Shown here piece after piece: positions 42,379 to 52,176 of a DNA stretch of 64,000 bases. The notes beneath the pieces are model-generated. The model worked only from the letters and a program-made list of their open reading frames with translations, made no database searches and had not been told where the DNA came from. The stretch comes from Noviherbaspirillum aridicola. Its GTDB lineage: Bacteria > Pseudomonadota > Gammaproteobacteria > Burkholderiales > Burkholderiaceae_D. Location of the stretch: NCBI RefSeq assembly GCF_019656455.1, contig NZ_BPMK01000005.1, forward strand, positions 101,784-165,783, read 5' to 3'. A program made the translations under genes and the position numbers. Position 1 is the first letter of the stretch, and every line of letters starts with the position of its first letter.

Positions 42379-42708
42379 CTACCCGGCGTCTATGGCGGCC
42401 AGCGCCTCGCGGATCGCGCCGGCATCCGTGGGCCGGACCAGCCGCGACAGTTCGCGGCCATCGCGCAGGAAGACCAGGGTCGGCCACAGCGTGACGCGGA
42501 AGGAGCGTCCGAGCGGGCGGCCCTTGCCGTCCTCGACCTTGATGTGGCGGACGGCGGGATGCGTGTCGAAGGCGTCGGCGATCAGCGGCTGCGCCGCCAG
42601 GCAGAAGCCGCACCAGGGCGTGCCGAACTCCAGCACCGTCGCGCCGGGAAGGCTGTCGATCTCGGTGCGCGCCGGTTCGATGGCGGCGAAGTCGCGGGTC
42701 ATCGGCAT
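42379..42708 (-). CDS. Thioredoxin-family protein
   Basis: A 109-residue thioredoxin fold. FGTPWCGFCLAAQPLI has a redox CGFC site near residue 34, and LWPTLVFLRDG gives the cis-Pro. It differs from the standard thioredoxin (CGPC) and has no signal peptide. Two ATGs lie two codons apart (42708 and 42702). Probable general disulfide reductase; its partner is unknown. Confidence 0.88.
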   Translation of the reverse strand: MPMTRDFAAIEPARTEIDSLPGATVLEFGTPWCGFCLAAQPLIADAFDTHPAVRHIKVEDGKGRPLGRSFRVTLWPTLVFLRDGRELSRLVRPTDAGAIREALAAIDAG

Positions 42709-42852
42709 GGCAAATGAACAAGTGATGAGTATTCGTGAATAGAGCAGGCGGCGCGGGTGGCGGTTCCTCGCGCGGCGGCGGCGCAAGAAATGCTGTAAAA
42801 AATTTGCGCTTGGCCGCGCGGGATTCTATTGTAGAAGAACAAGTGATACGTC

Positions 42853-43587
42853 ATGGGGATGTCGTTCATGGGCCAGAATAAAAAATGCCTCGCCGTGGTG
42901 CAGGCCGTGTGTCTGTATGCGCTGGCCGCCGGCGCCGCCGCCGAAAACATCTTCTCCGTGTCGTCGGCCAGTCCCCATCACCGCCCGGGAGAACTGCGAC
43001 TCGACGGCGCCATCGGCCTGAGCATGCCGGGCGCACGCGACATGACGGACGGGGCGCCGCCATCTTCCTATGGCCTGCGCTTCAGCCACTATCCGGAACG
43101 CCATCCGAACTGGGGCGTGGGCGTGGACTTCACGCGCTACGGCAGCGGCAACGGGATCAGGAGCCAGGATGCCGAGCGCAGCCTGTGGCAGGGCGCGCTC
43201 GCTCCCGGCGCCACGCCGCTCGACCGCGTGACCCAGCGTTTCGATCAGCCGCACGGCGTCAATGTACTGAGCGTCTCGGGCATCTACCGGTGGCATGGCG
43301 ACGGGCCTGCCGTCGGCCGCCTGCAGCCGTATGTCGGACTCGGCCTGGCCTGGTACCGGTCCAACTCCGACGGCACCACGCCCGGCTTCGCGAGACCGCC
43401 CGCGCAGGAAGGCTCCGCGCTCGGCTATCACATGATGGGCGGGGTCCGCTATCACTTCACCGAGCGCGCCGGCGCATTCTTCGAAGCCAAGTTCAACAGC
43501 GGCAATGCGCTGCATGCCGTCCCCGGCGATGCGGACGGCTCGCCGCGCAGCTACCACGCCGTCGCGGGCGTCAGCTACAGCTTCTGA
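42853..43587 (+). CDS. Outer-membrane beta-barrel protein
   Basis: A 244-residue exported protein: signal peptide to about AAGAAAE, then repeated amphipathic strands (SYGLRFSHYPERHPNWGVGVDFTRY in two blocks, LQPYVGLGLAWYRS, GGVRYHFTERAGAFFEAKF) and a C-terminal YSF, the standard barrel-insertion signal. It is probably an 8-stranded barrel. The ligand is unknown. The start could also be the ATG at 42868, which has GGGGA upstream and leaves a conventional signal peptide. Confidence 0.82.
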   Translation: MGMSFMGQNKKCLAVVQAVCLYALAAGAAAENIFSVSSASPHHRPGELRLDGAIGLSMPGARDMTDGAPPSSYGLRFSHYPERHPNWGVGVDFTRYGSGNGIRSQDAERSLWQGALAPGATPLDRVTQRFDQPHGVNVLSVSGIYRWHGDGPAVGRLQPYVGLGLAWYRSNSDGTTPGFARPPAQEGSALGYHMMGGVRYHFTERAGAFFEAKFNSGNALHAVPGDADGSPRSYHAVAGVSYSF

Positions 43588-43602
43588 GGCAATCGCCGCT
43601 GC

Positions 43603-43616
43603 TTGACATAGATCAC
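43603..43616 (+). promoter_or_regulatory. Candidate FNR/ANR-type binding site
   Basis: TTGACATAGATCAC matches eight of the ten defined bases of the TTGATnnnnATCAA consensus. It lies about 160-170 bases before the small gene at 43774. The first six bases also read as a -35 TTGACA, but no good -10 at 16-18 bases follows. Regulation by oxygen is inference. Confidence 0.4.
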
Positions 43617-43773
43617 ATCCGCACGCGCCCTATCCCGCGTTGTTTGAGTCGAGAATGTGAACAAGAGACGGCGCGCGCGCCACGGCTGCAAGCCCGGCAT
43701 GCCCCCCGCCGACAACAAGTCATGCCACGGCAGGATCAGGGAGCTCAATCAAGTCGTTTGCAAGGAGTCAATG

Positions 43774-44022
43774 ATGGACAAGGCGCCCGCATCGCTGGTC
43801 GGCGAGATGAGCATTATGGATACCTCGGGTCACAAGCAGCTGAAGTGGAAGATGGACAATCTGGACGAGATCGCGGTCGCGCGGCAGACGTTCGACACGC
43901 TGGTCAAGGAAGGCTATTCGGCCTTCGGCTCCAGGAACAAGACCGAAGCCAAGCAGACAGTGAAGGAGTTCGACCCGACCATGGAAGATGTGGTCATGGT
44001 GCCGCGCACGGTCGGAGGCTGA
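43774..44022 (+). CDS. 82-residue protein of unknown function
   Basis: A small soluble protein. AAGGAG (43762-43767) lies 6 bases before the ATG at 43774, so I prefer this to in-frame starts upstream. The sequence has a compact alpha/beta look: LKWKMDNLDEIAVARQTFD, GYSAFGSRNKT, and a C-terminal PRTVGG ending in Gly-Gly. It is followed after one base by another unknown gene, so the two are probably co-expressed. No family recognised. Confidence 0.75.
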   Translation: MDKAPASLVGEMSIMDTSGHKQLKWKMDNLDEIAVARQTFDTLVKEGYSAFGSRNKTEAKQTVKEFDPTMEDVVMVPRTVGG

Positions 44023-44023
44023 C

Positions 44024-44542
44024 ATGTCCTTCCTGCAGAGCGTCCGTCGGCTGCTGGCGCGGCTCGGCGGGCCCGGGGCGCGCCCGCCGTCCGCGGCACG
44101 CATGCAGGGGTTGTACCGGCGCGTCAGGGAGCATGCCCTCGAAACCTTCCGCAACAGCGAGCTCGGCGGTTTCGAGGATATCCACCGCGAGCGGCGCGCC
44201 AAGCGCCGCTCCCTGAGCCTGCTGATGCGCCTGCTGTCGGCCCAGCAGCGCCAGGAGTTCCGCCAGTTCGGCCATTTCCATGTCAACGGCGGCGCCAGCG
44301 GCAACCGCTACCGGATACGTCCGGGCACCTTTGCCAATATCGATGTGCTGTATCCGAGCGGGCGCGTCAAGCACCGCCTCTGCGCCCATCCGGCCGGCGA
44401 CGTGCCGGTCTATGACGTGATGGCCGCGCAGCTGCTGCACCTGCAGGACCCGCAGAGCGAGCCGCGCTTCCTGCGCCAGGCCAATGTGCACCTGGCGATA
44501 TCGGAAGAGGGCGGACGCTCGGCCTCGATGTGGATGGGCTAG
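44024..44542 (+). CDS. 172-residue protein of unknown function
   Basis: Directly follows the 82-residue gene. GGAGG precedes the ATG. The N-terminus is basic and helical. The C-terminal half looks beta-rich and constrained: FGHFHVNGGASGNRYRIRPG, then NIDVLYPSGRVKHRLCAHP and DVPVYDVMAAQLLHL. I do not recognise the family. The gene ends close to a convergent MBL-fold gene. Confidence 0.75.
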   Translation: MSFLQSVRRLLARLGGPGARPPSAARMQGLYRRVREHALETFRNSELGGFEDIHRERRAKRRSLSLLMRLLSAQQRQEFRQFGHFHVNGGASGNRYRIRPGTFANIDVLYPSGRVKHRLCAHPAGDVPVYDVMAAQLLHLQDPQSEPRFLRQANVHLAISEEGGRSASMWMG

Positions 44543-44564
44543 GCGGCGGCCGCCGGCCACGCGG

Positions 44565-45356
44565 TCACAGCTGGACGGTGACCGCGCGCGGCGGCGTATA
44601 GGCGCCCCTGGTCATCAGGTCCACGCCGCAGGGCAGGGCCTCGATCCAGTCGAGGAATTTGCCCACCATCTCCCTGCCCCTGAAGGGCGCGCCGTGCTGC
44701 GGCACGATCCACTCCGGATCGAGTTCGCGCACCATCTCGGCCCAGTAGCGGCATACCTTGTTGGACACCATGTAGCGGCTGTGGAAGCCGCGCATGTACG
44801 GCAGGTGCTTGTCGAAGTCGGCCACCGGCGCCGTCGCCAGCGAGGCGGGCATCAGCGACGCGCCCATGTCGCCCGAGAACAGGATGCGGCTGACCGGATC
44901 GTAGAACTGCAGGTTGCCTTCCGAATGCAGGAAGTGCGCGGGCAGGATCTGGTAGGTGACGTCGCCGAACGGCAGCAGCGTGCCCTCGTCGGGCACGTCG
45001 ATGATGCGTCCCTCGGTCTTCCCCTGCGGGCAGAAGTGCGGAACGAAGCGCGACCAGATCTTGGAGATCAGCAGCCGCGTGTCGGACGCGTTCAGCCAGC
45101 GGGGCAGGGAGGCGATGATGTCCGGATCCGCGTGCGACGCGAACACATAGCGCAGCTGCTTGGGCGGGAAGTATTTGCTCATCGCCACGAACAGCTCGTT
45201 GTAGGTGAGCACCCCGCCCGGATCGAGCAGGATGCCGTTGCCGTCGTGGACGATCAGGAACTGGTTGGACTGGACCGATTCGCCGCCGGCTTCCTCGACG
45301 AGATCGGAAAACATCAGGCAGACATGCCTGCCATTGTTGAAAAGTTCTGCGGACAT
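44565..45356 (-). CDS. MBL-fold protein of the oxygen-diiron (ODP) type
   Basis: A 263-residue metallo-beta-lactamase-fold protein. The metal motif HADPDIIASL takes the place of HxHxDH, with HFLHSEGN, SGDMG and PQHG supplying further ligands. Replacement of a His by Asp in this motif fits the diiron ODP/flavodiiron-like group rather than Zn hydrolases. Such proteins bind O2 or NO and act in sensing or detoxification. The start at MSAELFNNG has a GCAGGTG site upstream. There is no flavodoxin domain, so an external reductase would be needed. Confidence 0.83.
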   Translation of the reverse strand: MSAELFNNGRHVCLMFSDLVEEAGGESVQSNQFLIVHDGNGILLDPGGVLTYNELFVAMSKYFPPKQLRYVFASHADPDIIASLPRWLNASDTRLLISKIWSRFVPHFCPQGKTEGRIIDVPDEGTLLPFGDVTYQILPAHFLHSEGNLQFYDPVSRILFSGDMGASLMPASLATAPVADFDKHLPYMRGFHSRYMVSNKVCRYWAEMVRELDPEWIVPQHGAPFRGREMVGKFLDWIEALPCGVDLMTRGAYTPPRAVTVQL

Positions 45357-45449
45357 CGGACACCTGCAAGGAAGAGGGGCATTGTAATTGCAGGCGGGGT
45401 ATCGGCAAAGCAAGAAACGCCGCTTTACCGATATCGGGAAAATACCGTG

Positions 45450-45794
45450 TTATTTCGGCTGCAGCGCCTCGCCCTCGAAACGCACGCCTTGCCAGCCGCC
45501 CTGCATGAAGTTGCGGATGTTCTGATGGTCGCTGCCGTCCGGATGGCCGAGCACATCCTTGCGGTAGTAGTCGCCGAAGCAGGCGAGGGTCTCGGCTTCG
45601 GACAGGCCCTGCATGCGGGCGAAGGACAGCAGCTTGCACGAGCCGTTGTTCTGGCCGGCCTCGTTGCGCGCGCTGCCGTTGGTGAAGGCGGTCGGCGTGA
45701 ACGCGTAGTGCGCGTCGATCACGGCGATGCAGTCGTTGAAGCTGATGGTGTCGGGCGCCGTGCGCAGGCGCTGCAGAAAATCCTGGATGGTCAT
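45450..45794 (-). CDS. HopJ type III effector family protein
   Basis: A 114-residue protein that matches the HopJ family: ISFNDCIAVIDAHYAFTPTA, FTNGSARNEAGQNNGSCKLL (FTNG.. and GSCK motifs), LSEAETLACFGDYYRKDVL. The family was named from a Pseudomonas syringae effector, but members are widespread in bacteria that have no type III secretion, and a housekeeping role is likely. It may share a transcript with the MBL gene, 93 bases on. Confidence 0.88.
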   Translation of the reverse strand: MTIQDFLQRLRTAPDTISFNDCIAVIDAHYAFTPTAFTNGSARNEAGQNNGSCKLLSFARMQGLSEAETLACFGDYYRKDVLGHPDGSDHQNIRNFMQGGWQGVRFEGEALQPK

Positions 45795-45879
45795 CGGTCG
45801 GTCTCGGGTAGCGCGCCGCGCGGCGCGGGGTGCGCAAGCATAGCCGAATGCGCCCCCCGGTGTCAGCCCCCGCCGCGCC

Positions 45880-46482
45880 TCATCCCATCGGCCGCCGCTG
45901 GTGCTCGATCTGGGCTTCGGCCTGCGTCAGATAGCCTTCCTTCATGCCGTGCACCGAGCGGCCGCCGCCGCCGGCCAGCTCCGGCGCGATGCGGTGCATG
46001 AGGTCGTCGGGGACCGACTCGGCGCAGGCGCGCAGCGGCGCGAACAGCGGATGCGCGCGCGGATCGCGTCCGGCCTCGGCTTCCTGCGCGAGCGGCTCGA
46101 ACAGGCTGCGGGCGCGCTCCATCAGCGCATCGCGCATGCGCGCGGACGACGCGTTGGTCTCGGCCGACTCCGCCAGCACTGCATGGTCGATCACGGGAAT
46201 CGGCTCGCTGTCGCTGCCGGCGCTCGCCAGCCTGAACGGGTCGAAGCCGGCGGCCATCAGGGCCGACAGGAAGCGCTCGTGGAAGATGCTGTGCCGCACG
46301 CCATCGAGCGCCAGCGAGTGGAAGGAAGGGCCGTTGCCCTCGTTGTAGGCCTGGGCGCCCTGCTGCACGATCTCATCGAGCTTGCGCCAGTCGAAGCCGT
46401 TCGGGTCGTTCTCCCAGGCTTCCTGCAGATCCATGAATTCCCCGACCAGGCGATTGATCGCTTGCGAGTCCGGCTGCGACAT
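45880..46482 (-). CDS. Uncharacterised 200-residue soluble protein
   Basis: No domain recognised. The protein is acidic and helical, with a possible coil at the N-terminus (INRLVGEFMDLQEAWENDP) and a Gly-rich stretch (ELAGGGGRS) near residue 170. AGGAGGCAAT gives a strong ribosome site before the ATG at 46482, so it is expressed. No signal peptide. Function unknown. Confidence 0.68.
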   Translation of the reverse strand: MSQPDSQAINRLVGEFMDLQEAWENDPNGFDWRKLDEIVQQGAQAYNEGNGPSFHSLALDGVRHSIFHERFLSALMAAGFDPFRLASAGSDSEPIPVIDHAVLAESAETNASSARMRDALMERARSLFEPLAQEAEAGRDPRAHPLFAPLRACAESVPDDLMHRIAPELAGGGGRSVHGMKEGYLTQAEAQIEHQRRPMG

Positions 46483-46684
46483 ATTGCCTCCTGTTGATTC
46501 GGTATCGATCCCGCTTTGGCGCGCAAATGCCGAAATCGTTCAGCCCACGTGGCATGGCGAGCGATCCAGTTCCACGCCTGCTGATGTAGCCGATCAAAGC
46601 ATGTGCGAATTTCGCGGGTGATAATGCCCCTGGGTCTTTCATTTCCCTCCCCGAGGGTGTAGAAAGCTGCAGTTTGCAAACTTT

Positions 46685-47218
46685 GTGAGGCACAAGACGT
46701 TGACTACCAGAAGCAAACGCTGGAACGGCAAGTTCGAAAACCTCTCCGCCGATTTTCTCCGGGCCGTGCTCGAGAAGATGAATGACTACGGCGACCGCGT
46801 GCAGTTCTCGCTCGCGGGCGGCAGCGCCGAGCCGAGCTACCAGGTGATCAATCCCCAGGACAAGAAGATCGCCTTCGACAACCGGCATACGCTGCTCAAG
46901 ACCGAAGGCGATGAATTCAGCGGCGCCAATGCCACGGGGGTCTATACCGCCGACCAGGTCAAGGCCGCCATCGCCGGCTTCGCCCCGGCCTCATCGGGGA
47001 GCGGACGCGCCGTCAAGGCGGTGCGCGCCGGCGGCACCCGCGTCAGCGCGGCGCGGCTCGAAGAACAGTTCGCGACCGCCCGCTACGAGTACTACCGGAA
47101 CAACCGGCAGACCCTGCCGCCCGGCATTACCGGCCACACGGAAGAGATCACCAGCCTGATGAAGCAGGGCAAGTCGGTGGAAGAAGCCTTCGACGAGGTG
47201 GTGCGCAAGTACTTCTGA
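46685..47218 (+). CDS. Uncharacterised 177-residue soluble protein
   Basis: No known domain. The start is a GTG at 46685 or, more likely by its GAGG spacing, a TTG at 46700 giving 172 residues. Features are an N-terminal helix (ENLSADFLRAVLEKMNDYGD), a middle with TADQVKAAIAGFA, and a helical C-terminus. It reads away from the preceding unknown gene. Function unknown. Confidence 0.65.
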   Translation: MRHKTLTTRSKRWNGKFENLSADFLRAVLEKMNDYGDRVQFSLAGGSAEPSYQVINPQDKKIAFDNRHTLLKTEGDEFSGANATGVYTADQVKAAIAGFAPASSGSGRAVKAVRAGGTRVSAARLEEQFATARYEYYRNNRQTLPPGITGHTEEITSLMKQGKSVEEAFDEVVRKYF

Positions 47219-47295
47219 TGCTTTCCCGCGGCGGGAACAGAAACGTTCCCCCCGGCGCCCTGTCTGACCGGCATAACCGTTTCAAGGAGGCGAGC

Positions 47296-47622
47296 GTGCA
47301 GGTAAGCGAACTTGAACTACTCGACGTCCGGCTGCATCAGCTGCGCGACAGGCTGCGGTCGGAGCCGCACGGCGAGCGCATGCTCGGCATGGACGATCCC
47401 CTGGTGAAGGCCGCGCTGGCATGCGAGTTCATGCTGCCGGAGCAGCTGACGGTGCGCAATCTCGCCGACACCGTCGAACGCAAGATCGGCAACGTGCAGT
47501 TGCTGCTCGAGCGCGCGCGCAGCCATGAACAGCTGCCCGAGTCGGCGCAGATCGCGTCCGGGCAGGAGTACATGGCGGGTTCGCAGGAATACCGTGCCGA
47601 ACACGCGCAGCCGCGGCGCTGA
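47296..47622 (+). CDS. 108-residue helical protein of unknown function
   Basis: The GTG at 47296 follows AAGGAGG by 6 bases, which fixes the start and discards the upstream 26 codons. The product is helical and charged (LELLDVRLHQLRDRL, LADTVERKIGNVQLLLERAR). A 6-bp hairpin (47233-47250) lies upstream. Its 3' end overlaps the UdgX-type gene by 29 bases, suggesting coupling. Confidence 0.66.
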   Translation: MQVSELELLDVRLHQLRDRLRSEPHGERMLGMDDPLVKAALACEFMLPEQLTVRNLADTVERKIGNVQLLLERARSHEQLPESAQIASGQEYMAGSQEYRAEHAQPRR

Positions 47623-48274
47623 CACGCCTGTCGATCCGCCCGCGCCCGGCTCCCGGGTCCGCCGCCCCGCGGCCCCGCTGGTCGCGCCGCAGAACGGCGA
47701 CCTGCGCCTGGTGCGCGCCGCCGCCGCCCACTGCCAGGCCTGCCCGCTCTACCGCGACGCCACCCGGACCGTCTTCGGCGAGGGGCCGGACCATGCGCGC
47801 GTGATGCTGGTGGGCGAGCAGCCCGGCGACCGCGAAGACCTGCAGGGCCATCCCTTCGTCGGACCGGCGGGCCAGCTGCTCGACCGCGCGCTGGAAGCGG
47901 CCGGCATCGACCGCAATGGGGTGTATGTGACCAACGCGGTCAAGCACTTCAAGTTCGAGATGCGCGGCAAGCGCCGCCTGCACAAGAAGCCGGTGGACAG
48001 CGAGATCGGCGCCTGCCACCAGTGGCTCGCGCGCGAACTCGCGCTCGTGCGTCCCGAGATCATCGTCGCGCTCGGCGCCACCGCCGCCCGCTCGCTGCTC
48101 GGCCGCGCCACGCCGGTGGAGGCCAACCGCGGCCGGTTCATGCCCTTCGCCGGGGACGGCCGCCTGCTGATCACCATTCATCCGTCGTTTCTGCTGCGCA
48201 TGCCGGACGAGGCGCGGCACGCGGCCTACGACCGTTTCGTGGCCGACCTCAGACTCGCCGCGCCCGGGCACTGA
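47594..48274 (+). CDS. UdgX-type uracil-DNA glycosylase
   Basis: A 226-residue member of the family 4/UdgX branch. Fe-S cysteines start in CQACPLYRDAT. GEQPGDREDLQGHPFVGPAG is the uracil-pocket motif. The UdgX-defining pieces are NAVKHFKF and the KRRLH loop; in Mycobacterium smegmatis UdgX the loop is KRRIH and its His forms a covalent bond with the released uracil's sugar, making UdgX a suicide uracil-DNA binder. HPSFLLRM completes the fold. I start at the GTG 47594 (AGGA upstream). Whether this protein also forms the covalent adduct is inference. Confidence 0.87.
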   Translation: MPNTRSRGADTPVDPPAPGSRVRRPAAPLVAPQNGDLRLVRAAAAHCQACPLYRDATRTVFGEGPDHARVMLVGEQPGDREDLQGHPFVGPAGQLLDRALEAAGIDRNGVYVTNAVKHFKFEMRGKRRLHKKPVDSEIGACHQWLARELALVRPEIIVALGATAARSLLGRATPVEANRGRFMPFAGDGRLLITIHPSFLLRMPDEARHAAYDRFVADLRLAAPGH

Positions 48275-48397
48275 GCGAAAGCAGGTCATCTTCCGGCACC
48301 GCTTTTCATCGCTCGCGGTTCGGCGTATGGTGAACGGAAAACGGCGCCGCGACCGCGAGGGCGCCTCCACGCCGTCTCTCAACCGGAGGAGAGCGAG

Positions 48398-49192
48398 ATG
48401 AAACGCGTACTCGGCTGGCTGCTGCTGCTGATCCTGCTTGGCGTCGCCATCGCCGTCTTCTACGTGTGGCGCCAGGGACCGACCTACCGCCCGCCGCCGG
48501 AGGCGCCCGCCGACGTGCCGCCGCCGCCCGCGGCGACCGCGCCGCCGCCCGAGACCCACTACCCGGTGCCCGAAACCGACGCCCCCCTGCCGCCGCTGGC
48601 CAGGAGCGACGGCCCGGTGCTGGCCGCGCTCTCGGAAGTCTTCGGCAACGGCGTGCGCCGCTTCCTGCAGCCGCAGGAAGTCGCGCGCCGCATCGTGGTA
48701 ACCATCGATAACCTGCCCCGGCAGAACATGTCCGGCCAGCTGCAGCCGCACAAGCCGGTCACCGGCAGGCTGCGCACGCAAGGGCAGGGCGAGGACCTGC
48801 GCCTGGACGACGCCAACTACGAGCGCTATCGCCCCTATGTGAAGCTGATGGAGTCGGTGGACGCGGCCACCTTCGCCGCCGCCTATCAGAAGTTCTACCC
48901 GCTGTTCCAGCAGACCTATCGCGAGCTGGGCTATCCGAAGCAGCATTTCAACGACAGGCTGGTGACGGTGATCGACCATCTGCTGAAGGCGCCGTCGCTG
49001 GACGAAGCGCCCGAACTGGAGCAGCCGCACGTGTTCTACAAGTTCGCCGACCCGGAGCTGGAGTCGCTGTCGGTCGGGCACAAGCTGATGATCCGGATGG
49101 GGAATGCGAATGCGGAACGGGTGAAGGCGAAGCTGCGGGAGATCAGGACCGAGCTGACGAAGAACGGTCCGCAGCCGGCGCCGCGCAAATGA
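48398..49192 (+). CDS. DUF3014-family membrane-anchored protein
   Basis: A 264-residue protein with an N-terminal membrane helix (residues 5-23), a Pro-rich linker (about 27-70), and a soluble domain that fits DUF3014 (LSEVFGNGVRRFLQPQEVARRIVVTIDNLP in blocks, AAAYQKFYPLFQQTYRELGYP). The domain would face the periplasm. Function unknown. GGAGGAGAG precedes the ATG. Converges with glnS. Confidence 0.86.
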   Translation: MKRVLGWLLLLILLGVAIAVFYVWRQGPTYRPPPEAPADVPPPPAATAPPPETHYPVPETDAPLPPLARSDGPVLAALSEVFGNGVRRFLQPQEVARRIVVTIDNLPRQNMSGQLQPHKPVTGRLRTQGQGEDLRLDDANYERYRPYVKLMESVDAATFAAAYQKFYPLFQQTYRELGYPKQHFNDRLVTVIDHLLKAPSLDEAPELEQPHVFYKFADPELESLSVGHKLMIRMGNANAERVKAKLREIRTELTKNGPQPAPRK

Positions 49193-49219
49193 AAAGGCCC
49201 GGGCGCGATGCCCGGGCCT
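49191..49219 (-). terminator. Intrinsic terminator downstream of glnS
   Basis: A 10-bp stem AGGCCCGGGC / GCCCGGGCCT with a 5-base loop; on the minus strand it ends in TTTTCATTT. It lies 27 bases past the glnS stop and may also stop the opposing transcript weakly. Confidence 0.82.
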
Positions 49220-49245
49220 GACCTGCCTGAACGGCGCCTTCGCGC

Positions 49246-50991
<1,746 letters not shown>

Positions 50992-51051
50992 CGGGGGAGT
51001 TGTCAGGGAATGCTGTGCGGATGCAAGGTTTGCGGCATTTTACCGTACCGC

Positions 51052-51381
51052 TCAGGCACGCGGCGCGAACATGATGATTGCCATTCCCGCCAGGGAAACC
51101 AGGGCGCCGACGACGTCCCAGGCGGTCGGGCGGATGCCGTCGACCGCCCACAGCCAGCACAGGGCGACGCCGATATAGACCCCGCCGTAGGCCGCATAGA
51201 CGCGGCCGGCGGCGCTCGGGTGCAGGCTCAGCAGCCAGGCGAACAGGGCAAGGCTGGCGGCGGCCGGCAGCAGCAGCCACGCCGACCCGCCTTTCTTCAG
51301 CCACAGCCAGGGCAGGTAGCAGCCGACGATTTCCGCCACCGCGGTCAGCGTGAACAGCAGGACGGTCTGCACGGCTTGCAT
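51052..51381 (-). CDS. ynfA: YnfA-family (UPF0060) inner-membrane protein
   Basis: A 109-residue protein with four hydrophobic helices and the family order: [20 protein letters not shown], then [13 protein letters not shown] and the last helix. YnfA is an SMR-like small transporter in some enterobacteria; specificity here is unknown. The start [10 protein letters not shown] has GGAGAACG upstream. Divergent from the gene at 51739. Confidence 0.92.
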   Translation of the reverse strand: MQAVQTVLLFTLTAVAEIVGCYLPWLWLKKGGSAWLLLPAAASLALFAWLLSLHPSAAGRVYAAYGGVYIGVALCWLWAVDGIRPTAWDVVGALVSLAGMAIIMFAPRA

Positions 51382-51738
51382 CGGTCGTTCTCCGGGACAG
51401 GTAAGGACCGCATCATAGCAAGGCCGCCGCGCCGTTTTTTTTCCGTCCCGATACGTCCATGCACGCTTTTCGCCGGCGCCGGCTTGAGGCGGGCCAAGGA
51501 GCATGCAGCGAGGGCGGCGCGCTTGAGCTACATCTAGTCCGGCGCGGATGAATATCGATTAAATACGCCTGTGTCCAACCAGCCAGGCCGTTCGCATCGA
51601 TGGCCTGCATACCATCCGCAGCCCGGGCCGCCCGCATGCCTCAGCCACCGGCATCGTCAGGCGCGCCATCCTTCCGGTCTTCCTGCCAACGCGGCAACCC
51701 CCGACCGGCGCGCGCGGAACAAGTCAAAGGAGCGATCG
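51382..51738. other. 357-bp divergent intergenic region
   Basis: No gene. It should hold promoters for ynfA (left) and the membrane gene (right). The right part is AT-richer around 51548-51565, but I could not pair convincing -35 and -10 boxes. AAAGGAGC (51726-51733) is the ribosome site of the gene at 51739. Confidence 0.5.
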
Positions 51739-52167
51739 ATGACAATCAGGCGCGAGGATCTCGCCGCAGCCGCCTCTCTCGGCCTGCTGCAGCACAGCCA
51801 GGTGGATCCCCTGCTGATCTTCCTGCTGCAGCGGGACGTGCTGGCCAGGCGCGCCGAGCTGGCCGCCGCCGCCGGCTCGGCCGCCGCGCCGCAGGCCTGG
51901 CTGCGCGCGGTGCTGTGGTATACGCTGGCCTTCCTGGCCGTGCTGACCGTGGGGCTGTTCGGGGTGCTGTATCTGTCCCGGTCGGGGCCGGGCGCGGGCC
52001 TGGCCGCGCTGCTCGCCGCCGTCGTCCTGTACGCCGCGGCCGGCGTCAAGCTGGCGAGCTGGAGCAGGGGACGCGGCTATTGCCGCGGCACGCGGGTGAC
52101 GCTCGGCGTGGTGATGGCCTCGGTGCCGCTGGCCGCGCTGGTCGTCCACCAGGCAGTCGCCTTCTGA
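51739..52167 (+). CDS. Small membrane protein of unknown function
   Basis: A 142-residue protein with a soluble N-terminus of about 55 residues and three hydrophobic helices (about residues 58-79, 87-105, 120-138). The N-terminal pattern RREDLAAAASLGLLQHSQVDPL resembles the start of DUF2157-type membrane proteins, where a short helical domain precedes the membrane part; the match is only suggestive. AAAGGAGC precedes the ATG. It converges with the LytTR operon. Confidence 0.7.
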   Translation: MTIRREDLAAAASLGLLQHSQVDPLLIFLLQRDVLARRAELAAAAGSAAAPQAWLRAVLWYTLAFLAVLTVGLFGVLYLSRSGPGAGLAALLAAVVLYAAAGVKLASWSRGRGYCRGTRVTLGVVMASVPLAALVVHQAVAF

Positions 52168-52176
52168 GCTGCCGGG

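Noticed and set aside
42804..42832. Sigma-70 promoter for the outer-membrane protein gene
   Set aside because: TTGCGC and TATTGT are 17 bases apart but match only three and four of six bases; too weak to list as a feature.
45450..45794. Evidence for a type III secretion locus from the HopJ homologue
   Set aside because: HopJ family members occur widely in bacteria without type III secretion, and no secretion genes lie in this window.
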